Source: Marinomonas sp. IMCC 4694 (GTDB lineage Bacteria > Pseudomonadota > Gammaproteobacteria > Pseudomonadales > Marinomonadaceae). From it: a stretch of 64,000 nucleotides of DNA. Both the position numbers and the translations under genes were made by a program. The stretch lies in NCBI RefSeq assembly GCF_008122525.1, contig NZ_VSRV01000001.1, positions 496,001 to 560,000 on the forward strand. Reading direction: 5' to 3'. Below the pieces are notes generated by a model. It was given only the letters and a program-made list of their open reading frames with translations, was not told the DNA's origin and made no database searches. The stretch's first letter is position 1. Each line of letters opens with the position of its first letter. Below, piece by piece: positions 52,864 to 61,558 of this stretch.

Positions 52864-53919
52864 ATGACTTTAGTTTCTAGCAAACCAATCTTTAATAAAT
52901 CCATAAAAACCAAAGCATCATTAGGTGTGGCGGTATTGGTGACGAGCCTTAGCTTTCAGGCTCAAGCGACCACTTTTACCCTTTCTAACTGGGTGCCGCC
53001 GACGCATTTCGTTACCACGGATATTCTGAATGTATGGGCTGAACAAGTGCAAACGGCTACCGAGGGGCGTGTCAAAATTCGTATGCTCCCGAAACCTGTC
53101 GGCACGCCTGCACAGCACTGGGAGTTAGCCCGTAAAGGCATTGTGGATATTACTTGGGGCAATTTTACCTATGAGCCCGATCGTTTTAAATCTATCTGGT
53201 TTGCTGAAATGCCATTTAATGGCGAAGATGTTGAGGCCTCTTCTGTCGCACTATGGGATACCTATGAAACATACCTAGCCGGCAATCCGACTTATGCTGG
53301 CGTGAAAATGTTAGGGGTGGGATCGTTGGGGCCAGGCGTTATTAATCACGGTAGTAAAGCCATCGTATCGTCTGAAGACATTGCCAATCAAAAAATCCGC
53401 ATGGGCGGACCCATTCAAAAACGATTAATAGAAGAGTTGGGTGCGGTCCCCATTGCCGCGCCAGCAACAAAGGCTTATGAGCTGTTAGCAGGACAAGTGT
53501 TAGACGGTTCCTTGCATACGTTGGAATCGGTGGTGAACTTTCGTCTAACCGACCAGCTATCGCACCATACATTAATCCCCGGTGGCTTTTATGACGGTAC
53601 GTTTTTTCTCGTCATGAACGAAGGTAAATGGAAAAGATTGTCCGCCGCCGATCAGGCCACGGTGATGTCTGTTTCGGGTAAGGTTTTTTCCCGCCTATGG
53701 GGACAAACTTTTCAGCGAGAAATTGATCAAGCTTATGCCCAATTGCGTGAGGAAGGACACCAATTTAGCCAGCCTACCGAAGAATTCATGGCGAAAATTG
53801 GTTCAGTGCGTCAGCAGATGATACAAGACTGGGCAGCCGAGCATGATAGTTATGGTATCGAGCAACCACTCGAAATGCTTGACTACTATCGTCAGCGTTA
53901 CACCGATCTTTCTAAATAA
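52864..53919 (+). CDS. dctP: TRAP transporter substrate-binding protein (DctP family)
   Basis: Periplasmic solute receptor. The ATG at 52864 is preferred over an upstream GTG because AAAGGTG precedes it. The 351-residue protein has a long signal peptide (MTLVSSKPIFNKSIKTKASL ... FQAQA). Family blocks are FTLSNWVPPTHFVTTDIL, WAEQVQTATEGRVKIRMLPK, GTPAQHWELARKGIVDITW, QKIRMGGPIQKRLIEELGAVPIA and YDGTFFLVMNEGKW. Arg136-type carboxylate binding is expected in DctP proteins, so the ligand is probably an organic acid. A perfect hairpin follows before dctQ. Confidence 0.9.
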   Translation: MTLVSSKPIFNKSIKTKASLGVAVLVTSLSFQAQATTFTLSNWVPPTHFVTTDILNVWAEQVQTATEGRVKIRMLPKPVGTPAQHWELARKGIVDITWGNFTYEPDRFKSIWFAEMPFNGEDVEASSVALWDTYETYLAGNPTYAGVKMLGVGSLGPGVINHGSKAIVSSEDIANQKIRMGGPIQKRLIEELGAVPIAAPATKAYELLAGQVLDGSLHTLESVVNFRLTDQLSHHTLIPGGFYDGTFFLVMNEGKWKRLSAADQATVMSVSGKVFSRLWGQTFQREIDQAYAQLREEGHQFSQPTEEFMAKIGSVRQQMIQDWAAEHDSYGIEQPLEMLDYYRQRYTDLSK

Positions 53920-53925
53920 TAGTCA

Positions 53926-53962
53926 GCGTTAACAAGAACGGCGAGACCGTTCTTGTTAACGC
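53926..53962 (+). promoter_or_regulatory. Intergenic mRNA hairpin between dctP and dctQ
   Basis: A perfect 16-bp inverted repeat (GCGTTAACAAGAACGG / CCGTTCTTGTTAACGC) with a 5-nt loop. No T tract follows. It probably stabilises the dctP message or partly attenuates transcription so the receptor is made in excess over the membrane proteins, as seen for other TRAP operons. Confidence 0.75.
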
Positions 53963-53976
53963 GAGGAGAACGTATT

Positions 53977-54495
53977 GTGAAGTTTATTATTCATAGTTTT
54001 CAGAGCACTATTCGGTTTTTGCTGATTCTGTCACTGAGCGCCATGGTTATACTGACCTTTGGTGATGTGTTGGGGCGCCGTCTATTTAATACGCCGATTT
54101 ATGGTGCTCATGATCTAACTGAACACTTGATGGCGTTAATCGTTTTTTGTGGTTTACCTTTACTCACCTCGGTTCGAGGGCATTTGGCGGTCGATTTGTT
54201 TGATCGCTGTATTATGCAGCCGAAAATGGCTTGGTGGCGCGCTTGTATTAGCCTTATGGTGGCGGCCATCTTGTTTCTTATTGGTTTTCAATTTGCGATA
54301 GCCGCTAAGGAAGCTGTTTTTATTCAAGAGGTTAGCCAAGAGTTACTGATTCCGCGCTACTACTTATACACAGTAATGAGCGTTAGTGGCTTCATCAGCG
54401 GCGTAGCGGCTTTATTACCAGAATCTAACAATAATATGAATAACAGCGATTCGGCCTTGACCAAGGGCCCGTTGTCTAGGGAGAGTGGTTTATGA
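53977..54495 (+). CDS. dctQ: TRAP transporter small membrane subunit (DctQ family)
   Basis: Small integral membrane subunit with four predicted helices. The GTG at 53977 has AGGAG 8 bp upstream; an earlier TTG in frame lies inside the dctP-dctQ hairpin and is unlikely. 172 residues, with GDVLGRRLFNTPIYGAHDLTEHLMALIVF, the conserved DctQ block in helix 2. Its stop overlaps the dctM start (ATGA). Confidence 0.88.
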   Translation: MKFIIHSFQSTIRFLLILSLSAMVILTFGDVLGRRLFNTPIYGAHDLTEHLMALIVFCGLPLLTSVRGHLAVDLFDRCIMQPKMAWWRACISLMVAAILFLIGFQFAIAAKEAVFIQEVSQELLIPRYYLYTVMSVSGFISGVAALLPESNNNMNNSDSALTKGPLSRESGL

Positions 54496-55784
54496 TGACG
54501 GGCTTAATCGCGCTAATTGCCGTTTTGGCATTGGCTTTTTTGCGTGTCCCTTTGGCCTTTGCCTTATTAGGTGTGTCCATTATTGGCTTAGGGGTGCTAC
54601 TGGGGGCTGAATCATCAATATCGATGGTGTCAATGACGATTACTGAAGCGGTATTTTCTTATGAATTAGCCGTCGTACCGCTTTTTATTCTAATGGGGAA
54701 TGTTCTATCTAGGACGGGTATTTCGTCCGACTTATTCCGTGCTGCCAATGCCTATCTTGGTCATGTTAGAGGCGGTCTTGCCTTGTCGACCATGGTGACG
54801 TGTGCGGGCTTTAGTGCCGTGTGTGGTTCCAGTCTTGCCACGGCCGCGACTATGTCAAAGGTCGCTTATCCTAGTATGAAAAAGTACGGCTACTCCAATT
54901 CGCTGGCGTCGGCATCGATTGCTGCTGGTGGGACGCTAGGCATATTAATTCCGCCTTCTATTATCTTGATGATTTATGGCATTTTAACCCAGACCAATAT
55001 TGGTCAACTTTTTGTTGCGGGGGTCATTCCTGGGTTACTGGGCTTAACGTTTTATATGTTAGCGATTTATGTGATCGCCATTTTACGTCCTGCAGAAGCA
55101 CCACGAGGCGAAAAATCAACCACCGTGGAAAAGTATTATGCCTTGAAAGGTGTATGGCCATTTTGCTTGCTTTTTGTGCTGATTATTGGCGGTATTTACG
55201 CCAAGATTTTTACGGCAACGGAAGCCGCAGGAATGGGTGCCGGCTTTGCACTGCTGGTTTCTATGTTTCAAAAGCGTATTAGCATAGCGGACTTTAAAGT
55301 TATTTTTCTGGATTCCGCCTTCACTTCAGTGATGCTCTACTGTGTGCTGTTTGGTGCCATGTTGTTCGCCAAGCTGATTGCTTTTTCAGGACTGGGTGAG
55401 TCTCTATTGGAGATGGTTGCGCAAGCAGATTTAAGCCCTTATCAGCTTATTTTTGCCATCCTGTTTGTGTTTCTTATATTGGGTTGCGTGATGGATTCGC
55501 TGGCGATTATTTTGATCTGTGTGCCGTTGTTTATTCCGATTGTGGTTGCCAATGGATTCGATCTAGTGTGGTTCGGCATTGTGGTGGTGGTAGTCACCGA
55601 AATCGCGTTGATCACGCCGCCAATAGGCATGAATGTGTTTGTGCTCAAAGCGGCCTTGCCAGAAGTCGCCATAAAGGACATTTTCAAAGGCTTGGTCCCC
55701 TTTATCGCGGTCGATGTATTACGTTTATTGCTGCTGGTTTTCTTCCCTATACTAACGTTGTTCTTAGTGAAATTTATGAAGTAG
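54492..55784 (+). CDS. dctM: TRAP transporter large membrane subunit (DctM family)
   Basis: Sodium-coupled permease subunit (430 residues, about twelve helices). Family motifs: VPLFILMGNVLSRTGISSDLF, GGLALSTMVTCAGFSAVCGSSLATAATMSKVAYPSM, SASIAAGGTLGILIPPSIILMIYG and ALITPPIGMNVFVLKA. It starts at an ATG overlapping the dctQ stop, so the three TRAP genes are one operon led by the amidohydrolase. Confidence 0.93.
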   Translation: MMTGLIALIAVLALAFLRVPLAFALLGVSIIGLGVLLGAESSISMVSMTITEAVFSYELAVVPLFILMGNVLSRTGISSDLFRAANAYLGHVRGGLALSTMVTCAGFSAVCGSSLATAATMSKVAYPSMKKYGYSNSLASASIAAGGTLGILIPPSIILMIYGILTQTNIGQLFVAGVIPGLLGLTFYMLAIYVIAILRPAEAPRGEKSTTVEKYYALKGVWPFCLLFVLIIGGIYAKIFTATEAAGMGAGFALLVSMFQKRISIADFKVIFLDSAFTSVMLYCVLFGAMLFAKLIAFSGLGESLLEMVAQADLSPYQLIFAILFVFLILGCVMDSLAIILICVPLFIPIVVANGFDLVWFGIVVVVVTEIALITPPIGMNVFVLKAALPEVAIKDIFKGLVPFIAVDVLRLLLLVFFPILTLFLVKFMK

Positions 55785-55828
55785 AGGCGGCTGTCGGCAA
55801 GAGTGTGCAGAAAAAAACGCCTATGACT

Positions 55829-55869
55829 TACCCCCAAGTAATCTGAAATAGTGGTTACTTGAGGGGGGG
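55829..55869. terminator. Bidirectional hairpin between dctM and benE
   Basis: TTACCCCCAAGTAA and TTACTTGAGGGGG form an inverted repeat, nearly perfect, between two converging genes; it overlaps the benE stop. There is no T tract, so termination strength is uncertain. Confidence 0.5.
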
Positions 55870-57033
55870 CTTCACGCGCCTTAATAGCGTTAACAAGGCG
55901 TAAATCCCCGTTCCTAGTACCACGCCCCAAAAAGCGGAACCGATACCGAGTATTTCAATGCCTGAGGCGGTGGTCATAAAGGTAATGGCCGCCGCATCAA
56001 TATTGGCGGTGTCTTTCAAGGCGAGAGTCAGGCTATTAAATATCGCCCCCAAAAGCGCTAAGCCTGCGATGATGGCAATCATTTGAGCTGGAAAAGTAGT
56101 GAAAAACAGCACAATACTACCGGCGAAAATACCGCCAAGCAGATAGAAAACACCATTAAAAATGCCGGCAATGTAGCGTTTGCTCGCATCGGGATGAGCA
56201 TCCGAGCTGGCACAGATTGGCGCGGTAATGGCCGCTATCACCGTCGTGATGCCGCCAAAAAATGCGATGGGGATGGACACTAGGCCGAGCAAACTAATAA
56301 TCGGGCGAGTCGCGACCTGATAGCCAAAGGTCTTTAATATTGTAAACCCAGGTAAGAATTGCCCCGTTAAGCTGACAATCACTAAGGGCAACGCCAAACT
56401 CAGTGTGGACGACCAAGTCCATTGCGGTGTTATCCAAGTGGGGGACGCGAGTTGCCAAGAAAAATGGCTAAAATCCGTGTCTAAAAAAAGCACCGAAAGC
56501 GTGCCGCCTAAGACCACCATCAGCATTAAAGAATAGCGATTGCTCATGGTCTTAAAAATGACGTAGCCAACCAGCATGGCCATGGTTAAGAGAGGGGCGC
56601 TGGTTAATGCTTCGAAGGCGGAAAGGCCAAAATTAAACAGAATGCCCGCCATCATGGCCGCCGCGACACTGGCCGGAATAAGGTTGATAATCTTGTCAAA
56701 CCAACCGCTTATGCCGATAAGAAAAATAATAATAGCCGCAGTGATATAGGCCGCTACTGCTTCGCTTAAACTCAACTGAGGGAATAACGTCACCAATAAC
56801 GCGGTCCCTGGAGCCGACCACGCGGTGATAACGGGGGCACGAAACACAATACTCAGCACAATACCGCTTATGCCCGCGCCAATAGAAATAGCAAAGACCC
56901 ATGAGGTCATCATTTGGGGATCAATATTGGCGCTGCGGGCGGCTTGGAAAAAAATCGCCAAAGGACCAGAGTAAGACACAAGCACGGCAATTAAGCCTGC
57001 AATAACCGTCGATAGGTGAATATCTTTAATCAT
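55855..57033 (-). CDS. benE: BenE-type benzoate transporter
   Basis: Inner-membrane benzoate:proton symporter. I start it at ATG 57033 (MIKDIHLSTVIAGLIAVLVS), giving 392 residues, the usual BenE length. It has twelve or so helices, with GPLAIFFQAARSANIDPQMMTSWVFAISIG, SAPGTALLVTLFP and GINTAICA-like stretch AAITAPICASSDAHPDASKRY. It follows ridA-like by 29 bp on the same strand and belongs to the benzoate region. Confidence 0.92.
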   Translation of the reverse strand: MIKDIHLSTVIAGLIAVLVSYSGPLAIFFQAARSANIDPQMMTSWVFAISIGAGISGIVLSIVFRAPVITAWSAPGTALLVTLFPQLSLSEAVAAYITAAIIIFLIGISGWFDKIINLIPASVAAAMMAGILFNFGLSAFEALTSAPLLTMAMLVGYVIFKTMSNRYSLMLMVVLGGTLSVLFLDTDFSHFSWQLASPTWITPQWTWSSTLSLALPLVIVSLTGQFLPGFTILKTFGYQVATRPIISLLGLVSIPIAFFGGITTVIAAITAPICASSDAHPDASKRYIAGIFNGVFYLLGGIFAGSIVLFFTTFPAQMIAIIAGLALLGAIFNSLTLALKDTANIDAAAITFMTTASGIEILGIGSAFWGVVLGTGIYALLTLLRRVKPPLK

Positions 57034-57062
57034 AATGAGGCCCTTGCATGGCGATGGTGAAA

Positions 57063-57458
57063 TTAAGAGGATTTTGCAGCGATGGCTTTCACTTCCAAAA
57101 AGTAGCCCGCCGTGCCACATAAAGAGGCCGCGCCAATGGCTGTCCAAGCAGGCAAACAACCGGCGAAATACAGGTTTCGAACTTCCATATACAGCGGTAA
57201 ATCTCGCATGTCAGTATGATAGCTGGTGATCTCGACAACATCGGCAAAATCCATCTTAGCGGTATGCAAGACGGCCTTCATGTTTTCAAAACATTGAATA
57301 AATTGCTGGCGTTTTTCTTCCACCAGTTGCCGCTTTGAGTCGCGGCCTATTTGCCCTGCAATATAGAGCGTGTTACCGCTCAGTACGCCAGGAGCATAGC
57401 CGATTTCGTCACGAATGAATTCCATACCGTGCGGAACAATAGCGCTGCGCTGTGTCAT
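57063..57458 (-). CDS. RidA/YjgF-like protein without the canonical Arg
   Basis: A 131-residue protein of the Rid superfamily (YAPGVLSGNTLYIAGQIGRD; PAWTAIGAASLCGTAGYFLEVKAIA). In imine-hydrolysing RidA the motif reads P-x-R-S-x-V with the substrate-binding Arg; here that position is Trp (PAWTAIG), so it is more likely of a non-deaminase Rid subfamily. It lies between benD and benE but after a terminator-like hairpin. The role may relate to a reactive ring intermediate or be unrelated; not known. Confidence 0.75.
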   Translation of the reverse strand: MTQRSAIVPHGMEFIRDEIGYAPGVLSGNTLYIAGQIGRDSKRQLVEEKRQQFIQCFENMKAVLHTAKMDFADVVEITSYHTDMRDLPLYMEVRNLYFAGCLPAWTAIGAASLCGTAGYFLEVKAIAAKSS

Positions 57459-57475
57459 GATGATTACCTTAGGGT

Positions 57476-57514
57476 GAAAAAATAAAAAGCCAGCTACTAA
57501 CTAAGTGGCTGGCT
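57476..57514 (-). terminator. Rho-independent terminator after benD
   Basis: On the minus strand AGCCAGC and GCTGGCT pair around an ACTTAGTTAG loop and are followed by TTTTATTTTTT. It lies between benD and the ridA-like gene, so benABCD probably ends here and downstream genes are read at lower level. Confidence 0.75.
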
Positions 57515-57528
57515 GTGATGGACGAACC

Positions 57529-58314
57529 TTAACCTAGGTCGCCACCACCAACGGGAAGGGTGGAGCCAGTAATATAGGAGGATTCGTCACTGGCAAAGAA
57601 CAGGATGGCATTGGCTTGCTCTTGCGTTGAGCTGTAGCGTTTCATTAGGCTGGAGTCGACGGTTTGATCGACGATTTCTTGGTACCAGATTTTTTCTTGC
57701 TCTGTCATGGTTGCTTGGTTGCGGGGGATCTTGCGTTCACCCACGTCCGTTCCTCCTGGCGCGACGGCATTGACTCGAATTCCGTAGCGAGCATTTTCAA
57801 ACGCTAAGGAAGCGGTCATCGCATTGACTCCGCCTTTTGCCGCTGAATAGGGAACACGGTTAAGGCTGCGAGTGGCAATCGAGGAGACATTGACAATATT
57901 GCCTGCTTGTTGCGCTTGCATGATATCGAGCACCGCATGACAGCACCACAGTGTAGGGAACAGCGAGCGTCGAATTTCGGCTTCGATCTGCACTTCTTCG
58001 TAGTGCTCATAAGGCTTAGCCCAGATGGTGCCACCAACATTGTTGATCAAAATGTCGATGCGACCAAATTGCTTTACCGCGGTTTGCATGGCTTGATGGC
58101 ATTCGGTGAACTTTTCTAGATCAGCAATAATGACCAAAACGTCTTTTGCCCCCGCCGCTCTAGCTTCTTCGGCGACGTCATAGACGAGTTCTGAACGATC
58201 CAGTAAAACGAGCGTGGCTTTTTCTTCTGCCATTTGCAAAGCAACTTGACGGCCAATACTTTGTGCTGAGCCGGTAATGACCGCTACTTTATTCTCAAAA
58301 CGTAATGCTCTCAT
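57529..58314 (-). CDS. benD: 1,6-dihydroxycyclohexa-2,4-diene-1-carboxylate dehydrogenase (BenD)
   Basis: NAD-dependent short-chain dehydrogenase that oxidises and decarboxylates the benzoate cis-diol to catechol. The 261-residue protein has the cofactor motif VAVITGSAQSIGRQVALQM, NNVGG, catalytic Ser in IVNVSSIATRS and YSAAKGG, then NAVAPGGTDVGERKI as in BenD/XylL. It follows benC by 11 bp in the benABCD operon. Confidence 0.93.
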   Translation of the reverse strand: MRALRFENKVAVITGSAQSIGRQVALQMAEEKATLVLLDRSELVYDVAEEARAAGAKDVLVIIADLEKFTECHQAMQTAVKQFGRIDILINNVGGTIWAKPYEHYEEVQIEAEIRRSLFPTLWCCHAVLDIMQAQQAGNIVNVSSIATRSLNRVPYSAAKGGVNAMTASLAFENARYGIRVNAVAPGGTDVGERKIPRNQATMTEQEKIWYQEIVDQTVDSSLMKRYSSTQEQANAILFFASDESSYITGSTLPVGGGDLG

Positions 58315-58325
58315 GCTGGTTTTCC

Positions 58326-59342
58326 TTAATGGCTGCTGGCCGCAAACTTTTCATAGTAGAAGTTAGCAGGCACGATATTTTTCTCTTTCATAAAGTGACT
58401 CACCGCTTCGACCATAGGAGGAGGCCCACACAAATAAATGTCTACATCGCCATTGTTGAGGTGAGCGGCATCAATGTGGTTGGTGACATAGCCTTTTTGT
58501 GGCCATGCGCTTTCTTCTGATGCCACGCAAGCACTGACGGTGACATTGTCGATGCTCGCAGCAAAGGCTTCTAATTTTTCCATTTCGACTAAGTCAGAAT
58601 CATAAGTGACGCCATAGATAAGGTGCACAGGGTGGTTTGTGCCTGTGGCCTTAATGCTTTCTAGCATCGCCAGAAAAGGCGCTAAGCCGGTTCCCCCTGC
58701 GAGCATCAGAATAGGGCGTTTGATATCACGCAAATAAAAACTACCGAATGGGCCGCTTAGCTTGATGTCATCACCGACTTTCGCGGACTCCGTCATAAAG
58801 GTGCTCATTAGACCATTAGGGACGACGCGAATTAAAAAGGACGCTGAACCATTGCTTTCTTGCATCAACGAACTAAAAGAATAAGCGCGTTTTTGATCTG
58901 TTCCGGGCACATGTAAATTAACGTATTGGCCCGGTAGAAAATGCATCGCTTTGACTTGCTCGCCTGCCACGCTAAAACTAAGGGTTGAATCGGAAAGGCG
59001 ATTCAATTCAAGAATCTGCCCATGGATGTCTTCTTGTTTGCTACGCACACAGACTTCGGAGGAGGCCGGTACGGAAATAGCGCAGTCAGATTCCAAGCGC
59101 ATGCAGCAGGTCAATACCATGCCCGCACTCACTTCTTCGTCGGACAGTGCGTCTTCAATGTAGTCGGTCATTTCAAATTGCCCTGACTCAGACTTGCATT
59201 TGCAGGTACCACAAGCCCCATCGCGACAATCCATAGGAATATTTAAACCAGAACGGTACGCCGCATCGGCAACGGTTTCACCAGGAAGGGTGTGAACAAA
59301 ACGAGTGACCCCGTCTTCAAAATTTAATGCAACTTTATACAT
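58326..59342 (-). CDS. benC: Benzoate 1,2-dioxygenase reductase (BenC)
   Basis: Electron-transfer component. The ATG at 59342 (MYKVALNFEDGVTRFVHTLP) has AAGGTGG upstream. An N-terminal plant-type [2Fe-2S] ferredoxin domain (CRDGACGTCKCKSESG; fourth Cys in LTCCM) is followed by an FAD domain (KRAYSFSSL) and an NAD domain (PILMLAGGTGLAPFLAML; YLCGPPPMVEAV). 338 residues, normal for BenC/XylZ. Confidence 0.95.
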   Translation of the reverse strand: MYKVALNFEDGVTRFVHTLPGETVADAAYRSGLNIPMDCRDGACGTCKCKSESGQFEMTDYIEDALSDEEVSAGMVLTCCMRLESDCAISVPASSEVCVRSKQEDIHGQILELNRLSDSTLSFSVAGEQVKAMHFLPGQYVNLHVPGTDQKRAYSFSSLMQESNGSASFLIRVVPNGLMSTFMTESAKVGDDIKLSGPFGSFYLRDIKRPILMLAGGTGLAPFLAMLESIKATGTNHPVHLIYGVTYDSDLVEMEKLEAFAASIDNVTVSACVASEESAWPQKGYVTNHIDAAHLNNGDVDIYLCGPPPMVEAVSHFMKEKNIVPANFYYEKFAASSH

Positions 59343-59424
59343 GGAAACCACCTTGAGCCCCTTTGAAGAGGCTACTTTTTATTAGGTCATGAGCAAATAC
59401 ATGCCATCAGCAAAACGTTGTTTA

Positions 59425-59919
59425 TTAAACGTGATAAATATCAATGACGTGATGAATGTAGTCGTTCACCAGAATGATTTTTTTACGTTTAATGAGCATC
59501 TGACCCTCTGCATTTTTGACGAGGGTAACGAAGGTTGTACCAAAATACGTGTCGACAGTTTTGTAGCGGTAGCTGTTGGTGCTCCAATTATAACGAACGT
59601 CGGCGCTTTGCTCTGTGCTCTGAATCACCTCAATGTTGCCAAGAATGTGGCTCGTTCTGGCTTCAGGTAAGCTAGAGGCACTAGAACGTTCAGTTTTAAT
59701 GCGGAAGATTCGGTCCTCTAACCCGCCTTTGTGGGCGTAATACATCAGAGACACTTCTCTTTGAGGGTCTGTTACCAGTTCACCATCGTCGTCCCAGCTG
59801 GGCATCCAGAAATCAACCTCTGGATGGTAAAAAGTCAGCCATTTGTCCCATTCTTTGTCATCCAGACTGCGCGCTTCGGCGTAGAGAAAATTGCGTATTG
59901 CTTCGTATTGAATTGTCAT
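59425..59919 (-). CDS. benB: Benzoate 1,2-dioxygenase small subunit (BenB)
   Basis: Beta subunit of the aromatic-ring-hydroxylating dioxygenase, 164 residues. It has the cone-shaped beta fold pattern EAIRNFLYAEARSLDDKEWDKWLTFYHPEVDFWMPSWDDDGELVTDPQ, typical of BenB/XylY. It lies 10 bp after benA, and benC follows 82 bp later. Confidence 0.95.
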   Translation of the reverse strand: MTIQYEAIRNFLYAEARSLDDKEWDKWLTFYHPEVDFWMPSWDDDGELVTDPQREVSLMYYAHKGGLEDRIFRIKTERSSASSLPEARTSHILGNIEVIQSTEQSADVRYNWSTNSYRYKTVDTYFGTTFVTLVKNAEGQMLIKRKKIILVNDYIHHVIDIYHV

Positions 59920-59929
59920 AACGTACTCC

Positions 59930-61306
59930 TCACTGTTGCGCTTGGTCGGTTGATACTTGAGACAGTTGTTCTTGATCTTTTTCTAAGGCATCCGTCATCG
60001 CATCGACCCAGTATTGATGCTGAACTTTAAATAAGCCTTCATCTTCGGATTTTTTCCCGCTTAATAAGGGCTTCAAGTCGATTTTCTGAGCGGCTTCATC
60101 TGGGCCTTGAACCCAGTGTTTCGCACCACGAGACAAGTCATTCCACGGTAATTCGCTGCCCAAGAAGCCTTCTTGGCAAGAGCGAAATTCTTCTAAATCG
60201 TCTGGGGTCGCCATGCCGGAAGCGTTGAAGAAATCTTCATATTGACGAATGCGTTGTGCTCGTGCCGTGTCACTTTCGCCCTTAGGCGCAATGCAATAAA
60301 TCGTCACTTCCGTTTGATTAACCGAAATAGGGCGGAAAGTACGGATCTGTGAGCTGAACTGATCCATCAAGAAGACATTCGGATACAAGCATAAGTTGCG
60401 TAGATTAGAGATCATCCAGTCCGCACGGTCTGCGCCGAAATCTTTTTCTAGTTCAGCACGACGTTCGGCTAAGGGACGATCCTCAGGGTTAGGCCAGCGC
60501 ATCCATAACAGGATATGGCCGTGCTCAAACGCATAGAAGCCCCCTTGTTGCTTGTTCCACGTACTGGCATCCATGGCTTTGGTGTCGTCCACCGCGTCGT
60601 CTAATTTGCGACGTGCGGTTGTGGCAACATAGTTCCAATGGACGGAAGAAACGTGGTAACCATCGGCACCGTTTTCGGCTTGGACTTTCCAGTTGCCGTC
60701 GTAAGTATAAGTGGATGAGCCTCTGAGGACTTCTAGGCCTTGTGGTGATTGGTCAACAATCATATCGATGATTTTGGCGGCTTCACCAAGGTGTTTGGTG
60801 AGCGGTTTGACATCAGGGTTGATGCTGCCAAATAAGAAGCCACGGTAGGATTCAAAACGCGCGACTTTTTTAAGGTTGTGTGAGCCGTCGCAGTTAAATG
60901 AATCCGGGTAGCCAGCTTCTGTTACGTCTTTTACTTTGATTAATTTGCCTGAGTTATTAAAACTCCAGCCATGGAATGGGCAAGTCATCACCGACTTGTT
61001 GCCTTTTTTGGTACGGCACAGCATGGCGCCTCGGTGGCTACAAGCATTGATAAAGCAGTTTAGCTCATCGTCTTTGTTGCGCGCGATAAAAATGGGTTGA
61101 CGTCCAATGTAACCGGTAAAGAAATCATTTTTATTAGGGATTTGGCTTTCGTGAGCAAGATAGATCCAATTGCCTTCGAAAATATGTTTTACCTCAAGAT
61201 CAAATAACTCTGGATCGGTAAACATGTCACGACGAGCTCGATAAAGACCCTTGTCCGTATCGACTTCCATCATACTTTTTATTTTTTTAATGAGTTCGTT
61301 ATGCAT
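59930..61306 (-). CDS. benA: Benzoate 1,2-dioxygenase large subunit (BenA)
   Basis: Catalytic Rieske oxygenase subunit that dihydroxylates benzoate at C1/C2. The 458-residue protein matches the BenA pattern closely. The Rieske centre is C89-x-H91 (ACSHRGAMLC) and C109-x2-H112 (TCPFHGW). The mononuclear iron site is AENGADGYHVSSVHWN with its His pair near 215-220, and YPNVFLMDQFSSQIR follows. AGGAGG lies 9 bp upstream of the ATG. The operon has a XylS/BenR-type operator about 50 bp upstream. Confidence 0.96.
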   Translation of the reverse strand: MHNELIKKIKSMMEVDTDKGLYRARRDMFTDPELFDLEVKHIFEGNWIYLAHESQIPNKNDFFTGYIGRQPIFIARNKDDELNCFINACSHRGAMLCRTKKGNKSVMTCPFHGWSFNNSGKLIKVKDVTEAGYPDSFNCDGSHNLKKVARFESYRGFLFGSINPDVKPLTKHLGEAAKIIDMIVDQSPQGLEVLRGSSTYTYDGNWKVQAENGADGYHVSSVHWNYVATTARRKLDDAVDDTKAMDASTWNKQQGGFYAFEHGHILLWMRWPNPEDRPLAERRAELEKDFGADRADWMISNLRNLCLYPNVFLMDQFSSQIRTFRPISVNQTEVTIYCIAPKGESDTARAQRIRQYEDFFNASGMATPDDLEEFRSCQEGFLGSELPWNDLSRGAKHWVQGPDEAAQKIDLKPLLSGKKSEDEGLFKVQHQYWVDAMTDALEKDQEQLSQVSTDQAQQ

Positions 61307-61358
61307 TGTAATGCCCTCCTGATTTTTAAACAGGTTAGGCTTTGATTGTGTTGGTCAC

Positions 61359-61394
61359 TATCCAGCAAGTGTTTTTCTTTATCCGCTCTCTGCA
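61359..61394 (-). promoter_or_regulatory. XylS/BenR-type direct-repeat operator upstream of benA
   Basis: On the minus strand TGCA-GAGAGC-GGATA (61380-61394) matches TGCA-N6-GGNTA exactly. A second copy, AACA-CTTGCT-GGATA (61359-61373), matches in its second half. The two GGATA boxes are 21 bp apart, the repeat spacing of the XylS operator at Pm. No benR gene is in the window. Confidence 0.75.
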
Positions 61395-61558
61395 AAAAAG
61401 CGCAAAAAATGGCATTTGAGGGCAAAGCTATAGACAAAGCTCGCCACAAAAAGCCTGACACAATAACGCCTATTAGACTGACTAATCGTCGCTATATGTA
61501 CATTATTAGCGGGTATGAACGGATATGAGCTGGTGAATAACGCGGGTGAAAAACCATC

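Noticed and set aside
55442..55930. 162-codon minus-strand frame across the dctM/benE junction
   Set aside because: It is antisense to conserved DctM sequence and overlaps the end of benE; composition is not protein-like.
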